Source: Acidimicrobiales bacterium | GTDB taxonomy: Bacteria; Actinomycetota; Acidimicrobiia; Acidimicrobiales; VFJN01 | Assembly: GCA_035316325.1 (NCBI GenBank) | Contig: DATHJB010000024.1 | Span: 1 to 64,000, forward strand | Reading direction: 5' to 3' | Length of the DNA: 64,000 bases | Shown here: positions 17,182-25,075 of the stretch, one piece after another | Layout: each line of letters begins with the position of its first letter | How positions within the stretch are numbered: position 1 is the stretch's first letter | Made by a program: the position numbers and the translations under genes | The notes under the pieces: generated by a model | The model's input: the letters and a program-made list of their open reading frames with translations, nothing else | Told to the model about the DNA's origin: nothing | Database searches by the model: none

Positions 17182-18471
17182 TCAGTCCCGGGAGGCGAAG
17201 GCGGCCAGGTCGGACGACTTGGTGGCCTTGGCGCCGGCCCTCGCCGGGTCGCTCGTCGCCCGGATCGACACGTCGTGGCCGGCGGCCTTCGCCCGCAGCG
17301 CGCCGACGGTGCAGTTCTCCCGGCCGCCCAGGGCGGTGAACGGGTCGTAGCTGTAGTGCCGCATGGCGTTGAGGTGCGACATCCGCTCGACGTCGTGGTC
17401 GCTCACGTCGGGCGTGATGTGCTCCATGAAGGTCTCCGGCGAGAACGGCCAGGTGGAGTCGGAGTGGGGGTAGTCGCACTCCCACATCACGTTGTCCATG
17501 TCGAGCGCCGCCCGGGACTCCACGCCGAAGCGGTCGTCGATGAAGCACAGGAGCACGTGCTCGTTGAACACCTGGCTGGGCAGCTTGTCGCCGAAGTCCT
17601 GCCCGGTCCACAGGTGGTGCTTGCGGTAGTTGTAGTCGAGCCGTTCGAGCATGTAGGGCACCCAGCCGATGCCGCCCTCGGACAGGGCGATCTTCAGGTC
17701 GGGGAACTTGCGCAGCACCGGCGACCAGACCAGATCGGCCGCGGCCTGCACGATGTTCATCGGCGTGAGGGTGATGAGGCAGTCGATCGGGGCGTCGGGC
17801 GCGGTGATCACCAGGGCCGACGACGACCCGATGTGCATGCACACCACCACCTGCTCGTCGCTGCAGGCCTGCCAGAACGGGTCCCAGTGGTCGGAGTGCA
17901 GGCTGGGCCAGCCGAGCTTCGACGGGTTCTCCGAGAACGTGACCGCGTGGGCGCCCTTGGCGGCGGTGCGGCGGACCTCGGCCGCGAGGACCTCCGGGTC
18001 CCAGATCGCCGGCAACGAGCACGGGATGAAGCGCCCGGGATGCGTGCCGCACCACTCGTCGATGTGCCAGTCGTTGTAGGCCCGGACCATCGCCAGGGCG
18101 ACGTCCTTGTCCTCCGTGCGGGCGAAGAGCTGGCCACAGAACTGTGGGAACGACGGGAAGCACAGCGAGCCGAGGACACCGTTGGCGTCCATGTCCCTGA
18201 CCCGCTCGTCGATGTCGTAGCAACCCGCCCGCAGCTGGGCGAACGACGTCGGCTCCAGCCCGTACTCCTCGGGTGGGCGGCCGGCGACGGCGTTGAGCGC
18301 CACGTTGGGCAGCTCCTGGCCTTCGTAGAGCCAGACGTTGGTGCCGTCGTCCTTGGTCAGGAACTGCGGCGCCAGGTCTTCGTACCTCTTGGGCAGGCGG
18401 CCCTCGAACAGGTGCGGCGGTTCGACCACGTGGTCGTCGACGCTGACCATGACGAGATCGTTGATCTCCAT
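17182..18471 (-). CDS. Amidohydrolase family (TIM-barrel, ACMSD-like) protein
   Basis: A 429-residue metal-dependent hydrolase or decarboxylase of the amidohydrolase-2 group. DDHVVEP near residue 12 gives the first metal histidine, HIGSSSALV near 213 the second, and ECDYPHSDSTWP near 328 the aspartate and histidine of the last metal site. Family members cleave C-N or C-C bonds on aromatic or lactone-like substrates. A ribosome site (GAAGGGGGC) precedes the ATG at 18471. The gene is divergent from the TesB-like gene and convergent with P450 1. The reaction is unknown. Confidence 0.8.
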   Translation of the reverse strand: MEINDLVMVSVDDHVVEPPHLFEGRLPKRYEDLAPQFLTKDDGTNVWLYEGQELPNVALNAVAGRPPEEYGLEPTSFAQLRAGCYDIDERVRDMDANGVLGSLCFPSFPQFCGQLFARTEDKDVALAMVRAYNDWHIDEWCGTHPGRFIPCSLPAIWDPEVLAAEVRRTAAKGAHAVTFSENPSKLGWPSLHSDHWDPFWQACSDEQVVVCMHIGSSSALVITAPDAPIDCLITLTPMNIVQAAADLVWSPVLRKFPDLKIALSEGGIGWVPYMLERLDYNYRKHHLWTGQDFGDKLPSQVFNEHVLLCFIDDRFGVESRAALDMDNVMWECDYPHSDSTWPFSPETFMEHITPDVSDHDVERMSHLNAMRHYSYDPFTALGGRENCTVGALRAKAAGHDVSIRATSDPARAGAKATKSSDLAAFASRD

Positions 18472-18499
18472 GTTTGGATGCCCCCTTCTCCTCAGTGGC

Positions 18500-18505
18500 T
18501 AGGTT
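18500..18505 (+). promoter_or_regulatory. -10 box of the TesB-like gene
   Basis: TAGGTT is followed by 8 bases and the ATG at 18514, consistent with a leaderless start. No operator palindrome is near. Confidence 0.4.
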
Positions 18506-18513
18506 GCCGGGCC

Positions 18514-19365
18514 ATGACCCGGCTCAGCGATGTGTTGGCGGCGCTCGACCTCGAGCGCCGGGGCGACGGAGCCTTCGTGGCCCACCACCTCGACGAGGGC
18601 CACGGCGTCGTGTTCGGCGGTCAGCTGCTGGCGCAGGCCGTCGTGGCCGCGGCCCGCACCGTCCCGGACAAGGAGGTGCTGTCGATCCACAACGTCTTCG
18701 CCCGGGGCGCGAGCGTCGAGGAGCCGCTGGCGGTGACCGTGGAGACGATCCAGTCGGGGCGGGCGTTCGCCAGCGTCACGGTGACGACGTCGCAGTCGCG
18801 AGGTGCCTGCACCCGGGCCCAGGTGCTCCTGCACGCACCGGACCCCGATCTCATCCGCCACGCGGACGCGGCGCCGGATGTCGAGCCGCCCTCGGCGCTG
18901 CCGGCCGCCGGGGCCGACGACGGTTGGTGGGACGTGCGGGTGGTCGACGGGGTCGACATCGCCGACCCGGACGTCGTGGGGCTGGCCGAGCTGCGGGTGT
19001 GGTCGCGGATGCCGGGCGCCCCGGACGACCTGGTGACGAGCCAGGCGCTGCTGGCCTACGCCAGCGACGGGTTCCTGATCGGCACCGCCATGCGGCCGCA
19101 CGCCGGGGTCGGGCAGTCGATGGCGCACCGCACGATCTCCACCACGGTGGTCGCCCAGACGATCACGTTCCACGAGCCGTTCGCCGCCGGGTCGTGGCTG
19201 CTGCTCGACCACCGGAGCAGTTACGCCGGCCGCGGCCGCTCCCACGGGATGGCCTCGGTCTTCACCGAGGAGGGCGCCCTGGTCGCCTCGTTCTCCCAGG
19301 AGAACATGATCCGCGCCTTCCCCGAGGACCACACCCCACCGCCCGGCGCAACCTCCAAGTACTGA
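18514..19365 (+). CDS. tesB: Acyl-CoA thioesterase II (TesB family)
   Basis: A 283-residue double-hotdog acyl-CoA thioesterase. The N-terminal hotdog includes VVFGGQLLAQAVVAAARTV near residue 32; the C-terminal one ends with TISTTVVAQTITFHEPF and SSYAGRGRSHGMASVFTEEG near 235, with the conserved aspartate and serine/threonine-rich catalytic strand of TesB. It releases free acids from acyl-CoA and may drain excess intermediates. It starts leaderless behind TAGGTT. Operator 5 lies after its stop codon, not in its promoter. Confidence 0.9.
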   Translation: MTRLSDVLAALDLERRGDGAFVAHHLDEGHGVVFGGQLLAQAVVAAARTVPDKEVLSIHNVFARGASVEEPLAVTVETIQSGRAFASVTVTTSQSRGACTRAQVLLHAPDPDLIRHADAAPDVEPPSALPAAGADDGWWDVRVVDGVDIADPDVVGLAELRVWSRMPGAPDDLVTSQALLAYASDGFLIGTAMRPHAGVGQSMAHRTISTTVVAQTITFHEPFAAGSWLLLDHRSSYAGRGRSHGMASVFTEEGALVASFSQENMIRAFPEDHTPPPGATSKY

Positions 19366-19396
19366 TCCCCCCACACCCGGAGACTACCGTTTTTTC

Positions 19397-19410
19397 TGAC
19401 GCAGATGTCA
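19397..19410. promoter_or_regulatory. Regulon operator 5, between convergent gene ends
   Basis: TGACGCAGATGTCA is the core of a longer palindrome with 8-bp arms (19393-19414). It touches the DUF952 stop codon and faces no annotated start. Confidence 0.5.
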
Positions 19411-19758
19411 GAAACCTTCGAAGGTGAACCGCCCGTCGGCCGCGGGTTCCAGCGGCCGGACGTCGATCACCGCGTCCGGGTCGAGCGGGCCGTAGATGTG
19501 CGGGAACGGCTCGTCCGCTCCCGGCACGGATTCGTACCTGATCTCCGCGGTGACCCGGTCGGGATCGATGACCAGCACCACCAGATCGCTCACCCCGGCA
19601 TAGAACATGTCCGCGACCGGCCCCACCTGCCGCTCCGTGCTGGCATGGATGAACCCCACCTCCGCCAGACTCCGCCCGAGCGTCGACCTCGTGTACTCCC
19701 CACCCCGCCGCGCCTCTTCCCACTCCGCCGCCAACGCAATGTGGTAGATCACCGCCAC
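19408..19758 (-). CDS. DUF952 family protein
   Basis: A 116-residue protein matching the DUF952 pattern: IYHIALAAEWEEA at the start, EVGFIHASTERQV near residue 33, LVVLVIDPDRV near 60 and FPHIYGPLDPDAVI near 85. The conserved histidines and FIH/HIYG motifs resemble ADP-ribosyl-binding folds, but no activity is known. A strong GGAGGTGA ribosome site precedes the GTG at 19758; a second GTG six bases later is possible. It is probably a stand-alone gene. Confidence 0.8.
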   Translation of the reverse strand: MAVIYHIALAAEWEEARRGGEYTRSTLGRSLAEVGFIHASTERQVGPVADMFYAGVSDLVVLVIDPDRVTAEIRYESVPGADEPFPHIYGPLDPDAVIDVRPLEPAADGRFTFEGF

Positions 19759-20104
19759 CCCGTCACCTCCAGCACCGACGGAGTCAGCGGTCTCTCATCG
19801 TTGACCTTGCCGATGGAGCGAGCATGGCACACCGAGGGATGGGGTCAGGTGTGGGCGGTACCCGTTAGTGACTCCGACGAGGACTGCTCCTGGCACCGTG
19901 CGGCGTCCGGCAACCGAAATGGTTGCCTCACGCCGTATCGAGCCCGGACCCGCATGATCGTGCGGTGCCACGCGACCCCTTCAGTCGCCACACACCGCAC
20001 CGTCCCCCGGGCGGCGAGGTGTCGCAAACTCCGTAGAGCACCAGCGACAAGGCGACGGGGCGGGAAGACGACCCGGCCGCCAGGCCGGGGCCATTCCGTG
20101 GGCC
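19759..20104. other. 346-base gap without a gene; contains one 68-bp repeat copy
   Basis: No convincing coding frame. The only structure I see is the repeat at 19902-19969 and the flanking GGCACCG/CGGTGCC pair (19892-19898 with 19963-19969) that closes it into a larger hairpin. Confidence 0.5.
19902..19969 (+). repeat. Structured 68-bp repeat, copy A
   Basis: Matches copy B at 32934-33001 at about 62 of 68 positions in the same orientation. It contains a perfect hairpin GCAACC-GAAAT-GGTTGC (19910-19926) and the near-palindrome CCGCATGATCGTGCGG. It may be a mobile repeat or a small RNA. Confidence 0.65.
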
Positions 20105-21289
20105 TCAGATGATGCCCTGGGCGGTGAGGGATTCGAGTTCGGTGGGGGTGAGGCCGAGGGCGGTGAGGATCTCGGTGGTGTGTTGGCCGAGGTGGGGGGC
20201 GCCGGACGGGGGCGTGGTGGTGGCGGTGCGGGGGAAGGGCGCCTGCTGGCGGACGGGGCCGAGGACGGGGTCGTCGACGGTGACGAGGTCGCCGCGGGCG
20301 GCGACGTGGGGGTCGGCGAAGATGTCGGCGGCGGAGTAGGCGGTGGCCACCGGGACGTCATGCGCCAGGCAGGCGGCCTCGACCTCGGCGGCCGGGTGCG
20401 ACCGCGTCCACGCCTCCACGATGCCGTTGATCTCGTCGCCGTTGGCCACCCGCTGCGGCAGCGCGGCGAAGCGGGGGTCGGTGATCAGGTCCTCCCGGCC
20501 CATCGCCCGGCACAGGCGGGAGTAGTTGGCGTCGCTGCCCGCCACGATGCAGACGACGCCCCCGTCGGCGGTCGGGTAGTTGTCGAGCGGCGCCGAGTTG
20601 GCCAGGCGGTTGCCCTCCCGCTCGCGCACCGTGCCCAGCCGGTCGTAGGCCGCCAGCGTCCACTCGAGGATGCGGAGGTTGGCGCCGTACAGCGACGCGT
20701 CGATCACCGCGCCCTCGCCAGAGCCGCCCGACCGATCGCGCCCGTACAGCGCCCCCACCGCGGCCTGGGCCGAGAACGCGCCGGTGAGGTAGTCGGAGAT
20801 CGCCACACCGACCCGCACCGGCGGTCGGTCCGGGTAGCCGGTGAGGTGCAGCAGGCCACCCGCGGCGATCCCGATGCGGTCGAGGCCCGGCCGCGACGCG
20901 TAGGGCCCGTCCTGGCCGAACGCCGAGATCCGCACCCACACCAGGCGGGGATCGCAGTCCGACGGCCCGACGTGCCAGCGCTCCACGGTCCCCGGCCGGA
21001 AGTTCTCCACCACCACGTCGGCCGTGGCGGCCAGCCGGCGGAACAGCGCCTGGCCCTCCGCCCGCCGCAGGTCGAGCGTGACGCTCTTGCGCCCCCGCCC
21101 CTCCACCGCCCAGAACAGCGAGTAGCCGTCCTCGTAGGGCCCGACCGCCCGCATGAAGTCGCCCGAGCCCGGCTGCTCCACCTTGACGACCTCCGCCCCC
21201 TGCTCCCCCAGCAGCCCGGCGCAGAACGGCGCCGCGATCCGGGTCCCCGCGTCGATCACCCGCAACCCCGACAGGGGCCCGCCGCTCAC
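20105..21289 (-). CDS. CaiB/BaiF family CoA transferase (1)
   Basis: A 394-residue class III CoA transferase, which moves CoA between carboxylic acids. LSGLRVIDAGTRIAAPFCAG at the N-terminus, GAEVVKVEQPGSGDFMR near 32, NFRPGTVERW near 98 and the active-site region AISDYLTGAFSAQAA near 163 (catalytic aspartate) are typical. The GTG start at 21289 overlaps the stop of the upstream hydratase gene by four bases (GTGA), so it is the second gene of a coupled pair. It probably activates a pathway acid to its CoA ester or recycles CoA; the acid is unknown. Confidence 0.9.
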   Translation of the reverse strand: MSGGPLSGLRVIDAGTRIAAPFCAGLLGEQGAEVVKVEQPGSGDFMRAVGPYEDGYSLFWAVEGRGRKSVTLDLRRAEGQALFRRLAATADVVVENFRPGTVERWHVGPSDCDPRLVWVRISAFGQDGPYASRPGLDRIGIAAGGLLHLTGYPDRPPVRVGVAISDYLTGAFSAQAAVGALYGRDRSGGSGEGAVIDASLYGANLRILEWTLAAYDRLGTVREREGNRLANSAPLDNYPTADGGVVCIVAGSDANYSRLCRAMGREDLITDPRFAALPQRVANGDEINGIVEAWTRSHPAAEVEAACLAHDVPVATAYSAADIFADPHVAARGDLVTVDDPVLGPVRQQAPFPRTATTTPPSGAPHLGQHTTEILTALGLTPTELESLTAQGII

Positions 21290-22131
21290 CGGTCGCCGCC
21301 CGACTCGCCGCCCGAGCCGCCCGGCTGCTGCTCGCGCCGCACGGCGTCCATCCCCCCGGACCTCCGGGCCGCCGCCCGGTCGACGGCCGTCGGGGTGTTG
21401 GAGACGAACTGGTGCATCCAGAAGTGCAGCTGCCACGAGTCGCGCTGGCCCATGCGGTCGACCATCCCGTTGATCGACCGCTTGATCGCCTCGGCGGTCA
21501 CCGCCGGCACCAGCGCCACCTCGTCGGCCAGCGCCCGGGCCGCCGACCCCAGCTCGGAGCGAGGGACGACCCGGTTCACGAGCCCCGCCCGCTCGGCCGC
21601 CTCCGCGTCGAGCGTCAGGGCGCTCAGCAGGAACTCCTTGGCCTTGCGCGGCCCGAGCTCCCACGGCTCGACCAGCAGCTCGACCCCCACGCCGGCCATC
21701 CGGGCGACCGGGTTGCTGAAGCGGGCGTCGTCGGCCGCCACGATCAGGTCGCACATGCAGGCCAGCATCAGCCCGGCCGCGGTGCAGGCGCCCTGGACGG
21801 CGGCGATCGTGACCGGGCGCAGGTCGCGCAGCTTGACCATCGGGCCCCAGTAGAGGGCCTGCTCGTGGCGGAGCTTCCCCTCCGGCGTGTCCCGCTGGGC
21901 GACCCACGGGTCCTCCCCCGCCATGATCTCCTTGAGGTCGTGGCCGGCGGAGAAGTGGCGGCCCTCCGCCTCGACGACCACGACCTTCACCGACGGGTCG
22001 GCCTCGATGCCGTCGAGCAGCCCGTCGAGGGCCTCCAGCAGCGCGGTGTCCTGGGCGTTGGCGGCCTCCGGGCGGGCCAGCGTCAGCACGACGACCTCGC
22101 CCGTCCGTTCGTACCGGATCGGAGGTGACAT
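21286..22131 (-). CDS. Enoyl-CoA hydratase family protein (paralogue of 11989-12897)
   Basis: A 281-residue crotonase-fold protein. HFSAGHDLKEI near residue 55 and ACTAAGLMLACMCDLIVA near 105 form the oxyanion hole. WELGPRKAKEFLLSALTLD near 150 matches the other long hydratase in the window. The ATG at 22131 overlaps operator 6, and a poor -10 box (GAAACT) lies 7 bases upstream, so initiation here could be blocked directly by repressor. It is followed without a gap by the CoA transferase gene. Hydratase or isomerase activity is a family inference. Confidence 0.85.
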   Translation of the reverse strand: MSPPIRYERTGEVVVLTLARPEAANAQDTALLEALDGLLDGIEADPSVKVVVVEAEGRHFSAGHDLKEIMAGEDPWVAQRDTPEGKLRHEQALYWGPMVKLRDLRPVTIAAVQGACTAAGLMLACMCDLIVAADDARFSNPVARMAGVGVELLVEPWELGPRKAKEFLLSALTLDAEAAERAGLVNRVVPRSELGSAARALADEVALVPAVTAEAIKRSINGMVDRMGQRDSWQLHFWMHQFVSNTPTAVDRAAARRSGGMDAVRREQQPGGSGGESGGDR

Positions 22132-22139
22132 GCGTGTTA
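22126..22139. promoter_or_regulatory. Regulon operator 6 (hydratase / P450 divergent promoters)
   Basis: TGACATGCGTGTTA covers the hydratase start codon and touches a TAGTTT -10 box (22138-22143) for the divergent P450. Confidence 0.6.
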
Positions 22140-22177
22140 GTTTCGCACGCGGAAGCCCAGCGCGACCGGGAGGGGAC

Positions 22178-23380
22178 ATGAGCGACACCAGCGACGTCGA
22201 GTTCGACCCGTTCTCGTCGGAGTACTTCGACGACCCCTACGACACCTACCGGCGCCTACGCGACCACCGGCCCGTGTACTTCAACGCCACCTACGGCTTC
22301 TACGCCCTGTCCCGGTGGGACGACGTGGTGGACGCATCCCGCAACTGGCGCGTGTTCTCCAGCGCCTACGGCGTCGACCTCGCCACGCTGACCAGCCACA
22401 AGCGCCCGGGCATGGACAGCCTGATCATGATCGACCCACCCCAGCACGACCGGCTGCGCGCCCTGGTCAGCCGGGTGTTCACGCCGCGGGCGGTGACCGC
22501 GCTGGAGCCGATGGTCCGGGAGGTCGTGACCGGCTGCCTCGACGCCCTCGACGGCCGCCGCGCCTTCGACGTGGTGGAGGACCTCTCCGGCCCGTTCCCG
22601 GTCGAGATCATCTGCCGGATGCTGGGCGTGCCGGCCGGCGAGCGCCAGCAGATCCGCCACTGGCTCGACGTGGTGCTCGCCCGCGACGAGGGCCAGATGG
22701 GCTACAGCGAGGCCGGCACGGCAGCCGCCGTCGAGATGGGCGCCTACTTCTACGGGCTGGTGGCCGAGAAGCGGGCCCACCCGACCGACGACATGATCAC
22801 CCGCCTCACCCAGGTCGAGGTGGCCGACGACGACGGGGCGCTCCACAAGCTCGACGACGTGGAGATCGCCGGGTTCGTGTCGCTGCTGGGCGGGGCCGGG
22901 GCCGAGACGGTGACCAAGGCCGTCGGCAACGCCGCCGTGCTCTTCGACCGCCACCCCGAGCAGTGGCAGCTGGTGCTCGACGACCGCTCCCGCATCCCCG
23001 ACGCCGTCGAGGAGATCCTCCGCTACCACCCGCCGTCCCAGTACCAGGGGCGCTACGCCGTCGAGGACATCACGCTGCACGGCGAGACCATCCCGGCGAA
23101 CAACCCGGTGCTGCTGGTCACCGGCGCGGCCGCCCGCGACGAGCGCCAGTTCGACGACCCCGACCGCTTCGACGTCACCCGGCCGCCCAACCTCGCCCTC
23201 GCCCTCGGCCACGGCGTCCACGCCTGCCTGGGCGCGGCGCTGGCCCGCATGGAGTGCCGGATCGCGCTCGAGGAGCTGGCCGAGCGCTACCCCCGCTTCA
23301 CCGTGGACGCCGACGGGCTGGAGCGGGTCCACATGTCGAACGTGGCGGGCTACTCGAAGGTGCCGATCACGATCGGGTGA
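22178..23380 (+). CDS. Cytochrome P450 (2)
   Basis: A 400-residue soluble P450. The I-helix GGAGAETVTK near residue 243 has glutamate in the acid position, the ExxR motif EEILRYHP is near 282, and the haem loop LGHGVHACLGAALARME near 345 holds the cysteine but has leucine where most P450s have phenylalanine. A GGGAGGGG ribosome site precedes the ATG at 22178, in a leader of about 28 bases from the TAGTTT promoter. It is divergent from a hydratase/CoA transferase pair under the same operator. Substrate unknown. Confidence 0.92.
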   Translation: MSDTSDVEFDPFSSEYFDDPYDTYRRLRDHRPVYFNATYGFYALSRWDDVVDASRNWRVFSSAYGVDLATLTSHKRPGMDSLIMIDPPQHDRLRALVSRVFTPRAVTALEPMVREVVTGCLDALDGRRAFDVVEDLSGPFPVEIICRMLGVPAGERQQIRHWLDVVLARDEGQMGYSEAGTAAAVEMGAYFYGLVAEKRAHPTDDMITRLTQVEVADDDGALHKLDDVEIAGFVSLLGGAGAETVTKAVGNAAVLFDRHPEQWQLVLDDRSRIPDAVEEILRYHPPSQYQGRYAVEDITLHGETIPANNPVLLVTGAAARDERQFDDPDRFDVTRPPNLALALGHGVHACLGAALARMECRIALEELAERYPRFTVDADGLERVHMSNVAGYSKVPITIG

Positions 23381-23387
23381 CGCTCCG

Positions 23388-23408
23388 GGCCTCAGGCCTC
23401 AGGCCTCA
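23388..23408. repeat. Three 7-bp tandem repeats at a gene end
   Basis: GGCCTCA is repeated three times exactly; the last copy contains the stop codon of the nucleosidase gene. Probably replication slippage. Confidence 0.55.
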
Positions 23409-24092
23409 GGCCCGGAGCGCGGCGACGGCGGCGTCGGCGGCGGCCCGGGCGGCGCGCTCCGAGTCCCGGCCCAGGCCGACCAGGTAGGGCACCCGCCAGG
23501 GACGGCGCAGCACGTAGCGGACGGCGGCGCCGAGATCGGGGCTGCCGTCGGGCCGGGCCATCGCCGCCACCTGGGGATCGATGGTGCCGCCCAGGGCGTC
23601 GTCGCTGATCGCCCGGAACGCCGTGTGCGGGCACCCGTGCCGCTCGCAGACGGCGGCGACGGCGGCGGTCTCCATGTCGATCGCCGCGTAGCCCTCGCGC
23701 TGGAGGCGGGCCATCAGCTCGGGGTCGGTCTGGAAGTCGTGGTAGGTGATGAGCCGGCCGTCGGGCTCGACCGGGCCCCACGGCGCCGTCGGGTGCTCGG
23801 CCCCGCCGGCGCCGTCGATCACCACCTCGGGCACGACGACGTGGCCGATCGGGAGGTCCTGGTCGATGCCGCCGGCGATGCCGACGACCAGCAGTCGCTC
23901 GACGTCGCCCCGCTGGAGCGCCTGCTCGGCGGCCGCCGCCGCTCCGGCCATGCCGACGCCCATCGTCGTGGCGACCACCTCGTGCCCGCCGACCGTCCCC
24001 GACCAGACGGCGCCGTCGTCGGACCGGGTCAGGCCGGCGGCCCGGACGAACGGCCGCAGCTCCGACCGCATCGCGGTGAGGACGACGATCAC
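23406..24092 (-). CDS. PNP/MTAN-family nucleoside phosphorylase or nucleosidase
   Basis: A 228-residue protein of the purine nucleoside phosphorylase/MTA-SAH nucleosidase fold. GVGMAGAAAAAEQALQ near residue 43, LLVVGIAGGIDQDLPIGHVV near 62, the substrate-base loop AIDMETAAVAAVCERHG near 130 and the ISDDALGGT loop near 155 give the family core, including the Met-Glu pair and active-site aspartate. The GTG start at 24092 overlaps the preceding M24-like gene by four bases. Its presence in a peptidase-like/P450 block is unusual; the nucleoside is unknown. Confidence 0.8.
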   Translation of the reverse strand: MIVVLTAMRSELRPFVRAAGLTRSDDGAVWSGTVGGHEVVATTMGVGMAGAAAAAEQALQRGDVERLLVVGIAGGIDQDLPIGHVVVPEVVIDGAGGAEHPTAPWGPVEPDGRLITYHDFQTDPELMARLQREGYAAIDMETAAVAAVCERHGCPHTAFRAISDDALGGTIDPQVAAMARPDGSPDLGAAVRYVLRRPWRVPYLVGLGRDSERAARAAADAAVAALRA

Positions 24093-25075
24093 AGGGCCGC
24101 GGTCCCGTCGGCGCCGAGGTGGGCGAGGTCGCGGCGGCGGATCCCCTCGACGGTGATCTCCACCGACAGGACGTTGCCGGCCGCCAGCACCACGCCGTCG
24201 CCCAGGGAGGCCGTGACCACCGGGCGCTCGAAGCCCATCCCGGTGCCGCGCACCATCCAACCCGACGCGCCCTCGGCGGCCTCGCGGATGGCGGCCGCCG
24301 TCGCTCCCGGGCGGCAGGCGTCGAGGAGGCGGCGCTGGTGGGCCGTGGCCTGGGCGTCGAGCCGGAAGTCGGGCGACCCGTCGACGACCACCGTCCGGCC
24401 GAGGCCTCCCTCGTAGCCGGCGACCAGGACGCCGACGTCGACGTGGACCAGCCCGTCGGCGACGGGTGCGACAACGGGCGCCGAGGTGGGCACCGTCGAG
24501 CCCCGTTCGGCCAGGGCGACCGCCACCACGGCGAGGGCCTCGGTCGTCGAGGCGCCCGCCCGCAGCGCGGCGGCCGCGGCGTCGACGCCGGACCGGGCCG
24601 CGCCGACGGCGACGGCGATGCGGCCGACCTCGGCGGGCAGCTTCACGGCACGCACCGCGCCGAGCACGTCGTCGGCCGGGACCAGCTCGGCGGTCGGGGC
24701 CAGGCGGCCGGCGGCGCGGGCGAACCCCGGCGACAGGGCGTCGACGCCGATGCGGCGGGCCGTGGCCAACCCGTCGATCGCGCCCAGCGCCTCGGACATG
24801 AGCGCCGGGTTCCAGGTGACCCCGTAGAGGTTCTCGAACGGCACCTCGGGTGGCACGCCGGTGTCCCAGGTCGACAGCAGGTGCACCGACCGGTCGCCGC
24901 CCACCAGCACGGCAGCGGCGCCGAAGGGCCGGGTACCGGCGGTCCAGAGCCCGACGGCACCCGTGGCGTACGCCACCGAGTCGCGCCGCCCGAGCACCAC
25001 CACGTCGAGGCGCGCCTCGTCCATGGCCTCGAACACGCGCTCCCGCCGTGCGCCCCGCAACTCGTCGCCGTTCAT
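24089..25075 (-). CDS. M24 (creatinase/aminopeptidase-fold) protein with lost metal ligands
   Basis: A 328-residue protein with the N-terminal creatinase-like domain (about 1-130) and a pita-bread catalytic domain. It aligns by eye to the neighbouring canonical M24 protein, but the metal site is degraded: DVGVLVAGYEGGLGRT has glycine where the second aspartate should be, RGTGMGFERP replaces the GHG histidine, and the last glutamate is missing near the C-terminus. VEITVEG keeps one glutamate. It therefore looks like a pseudoenzyme or a non-metal variant. The ATG at 25075 overlaps the upstream M24 gene by four bases, so the two are probably made together. Confidence 0.75.
   Translation of the reverse strand: MNGDELRGARRERVFEAMDEARLDVVVLGRRDSVAYATGAVGLWTAGTRPFGAAAVLVGGDRSVHLLSTWDTGVPPEVPFENLYGVTWNPALMSEALGAIDGLATARRIGVDALSPGFARAAGRLAPTAELVPADDVLGAVRAVKLPAEVGRIAVAVGAARSGVDAAAAALRAGASTTEALAVVAVALAERGSTVPTSAPVVAPVADGLVHVDVGVLVAGYEGGLGRTVVVDGSPDFRLDAQATAHQRRLLDACRPGATAAAIREAAEGASGWMVRGTGMGFERPVVTASLGDGVVLAAGNVLSVEITVEGIRRRDLAHLGADGTAAL

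Noticed and set aside
16039-19365. Long plus-strand open frame of more than 1,100 codons ending in the TesB protein
   Set aside because: Its first part is a shifted frame of the P450 and the antisense of the amidohydrolase. The TesB start at 18514 has its own promoter and motif order.
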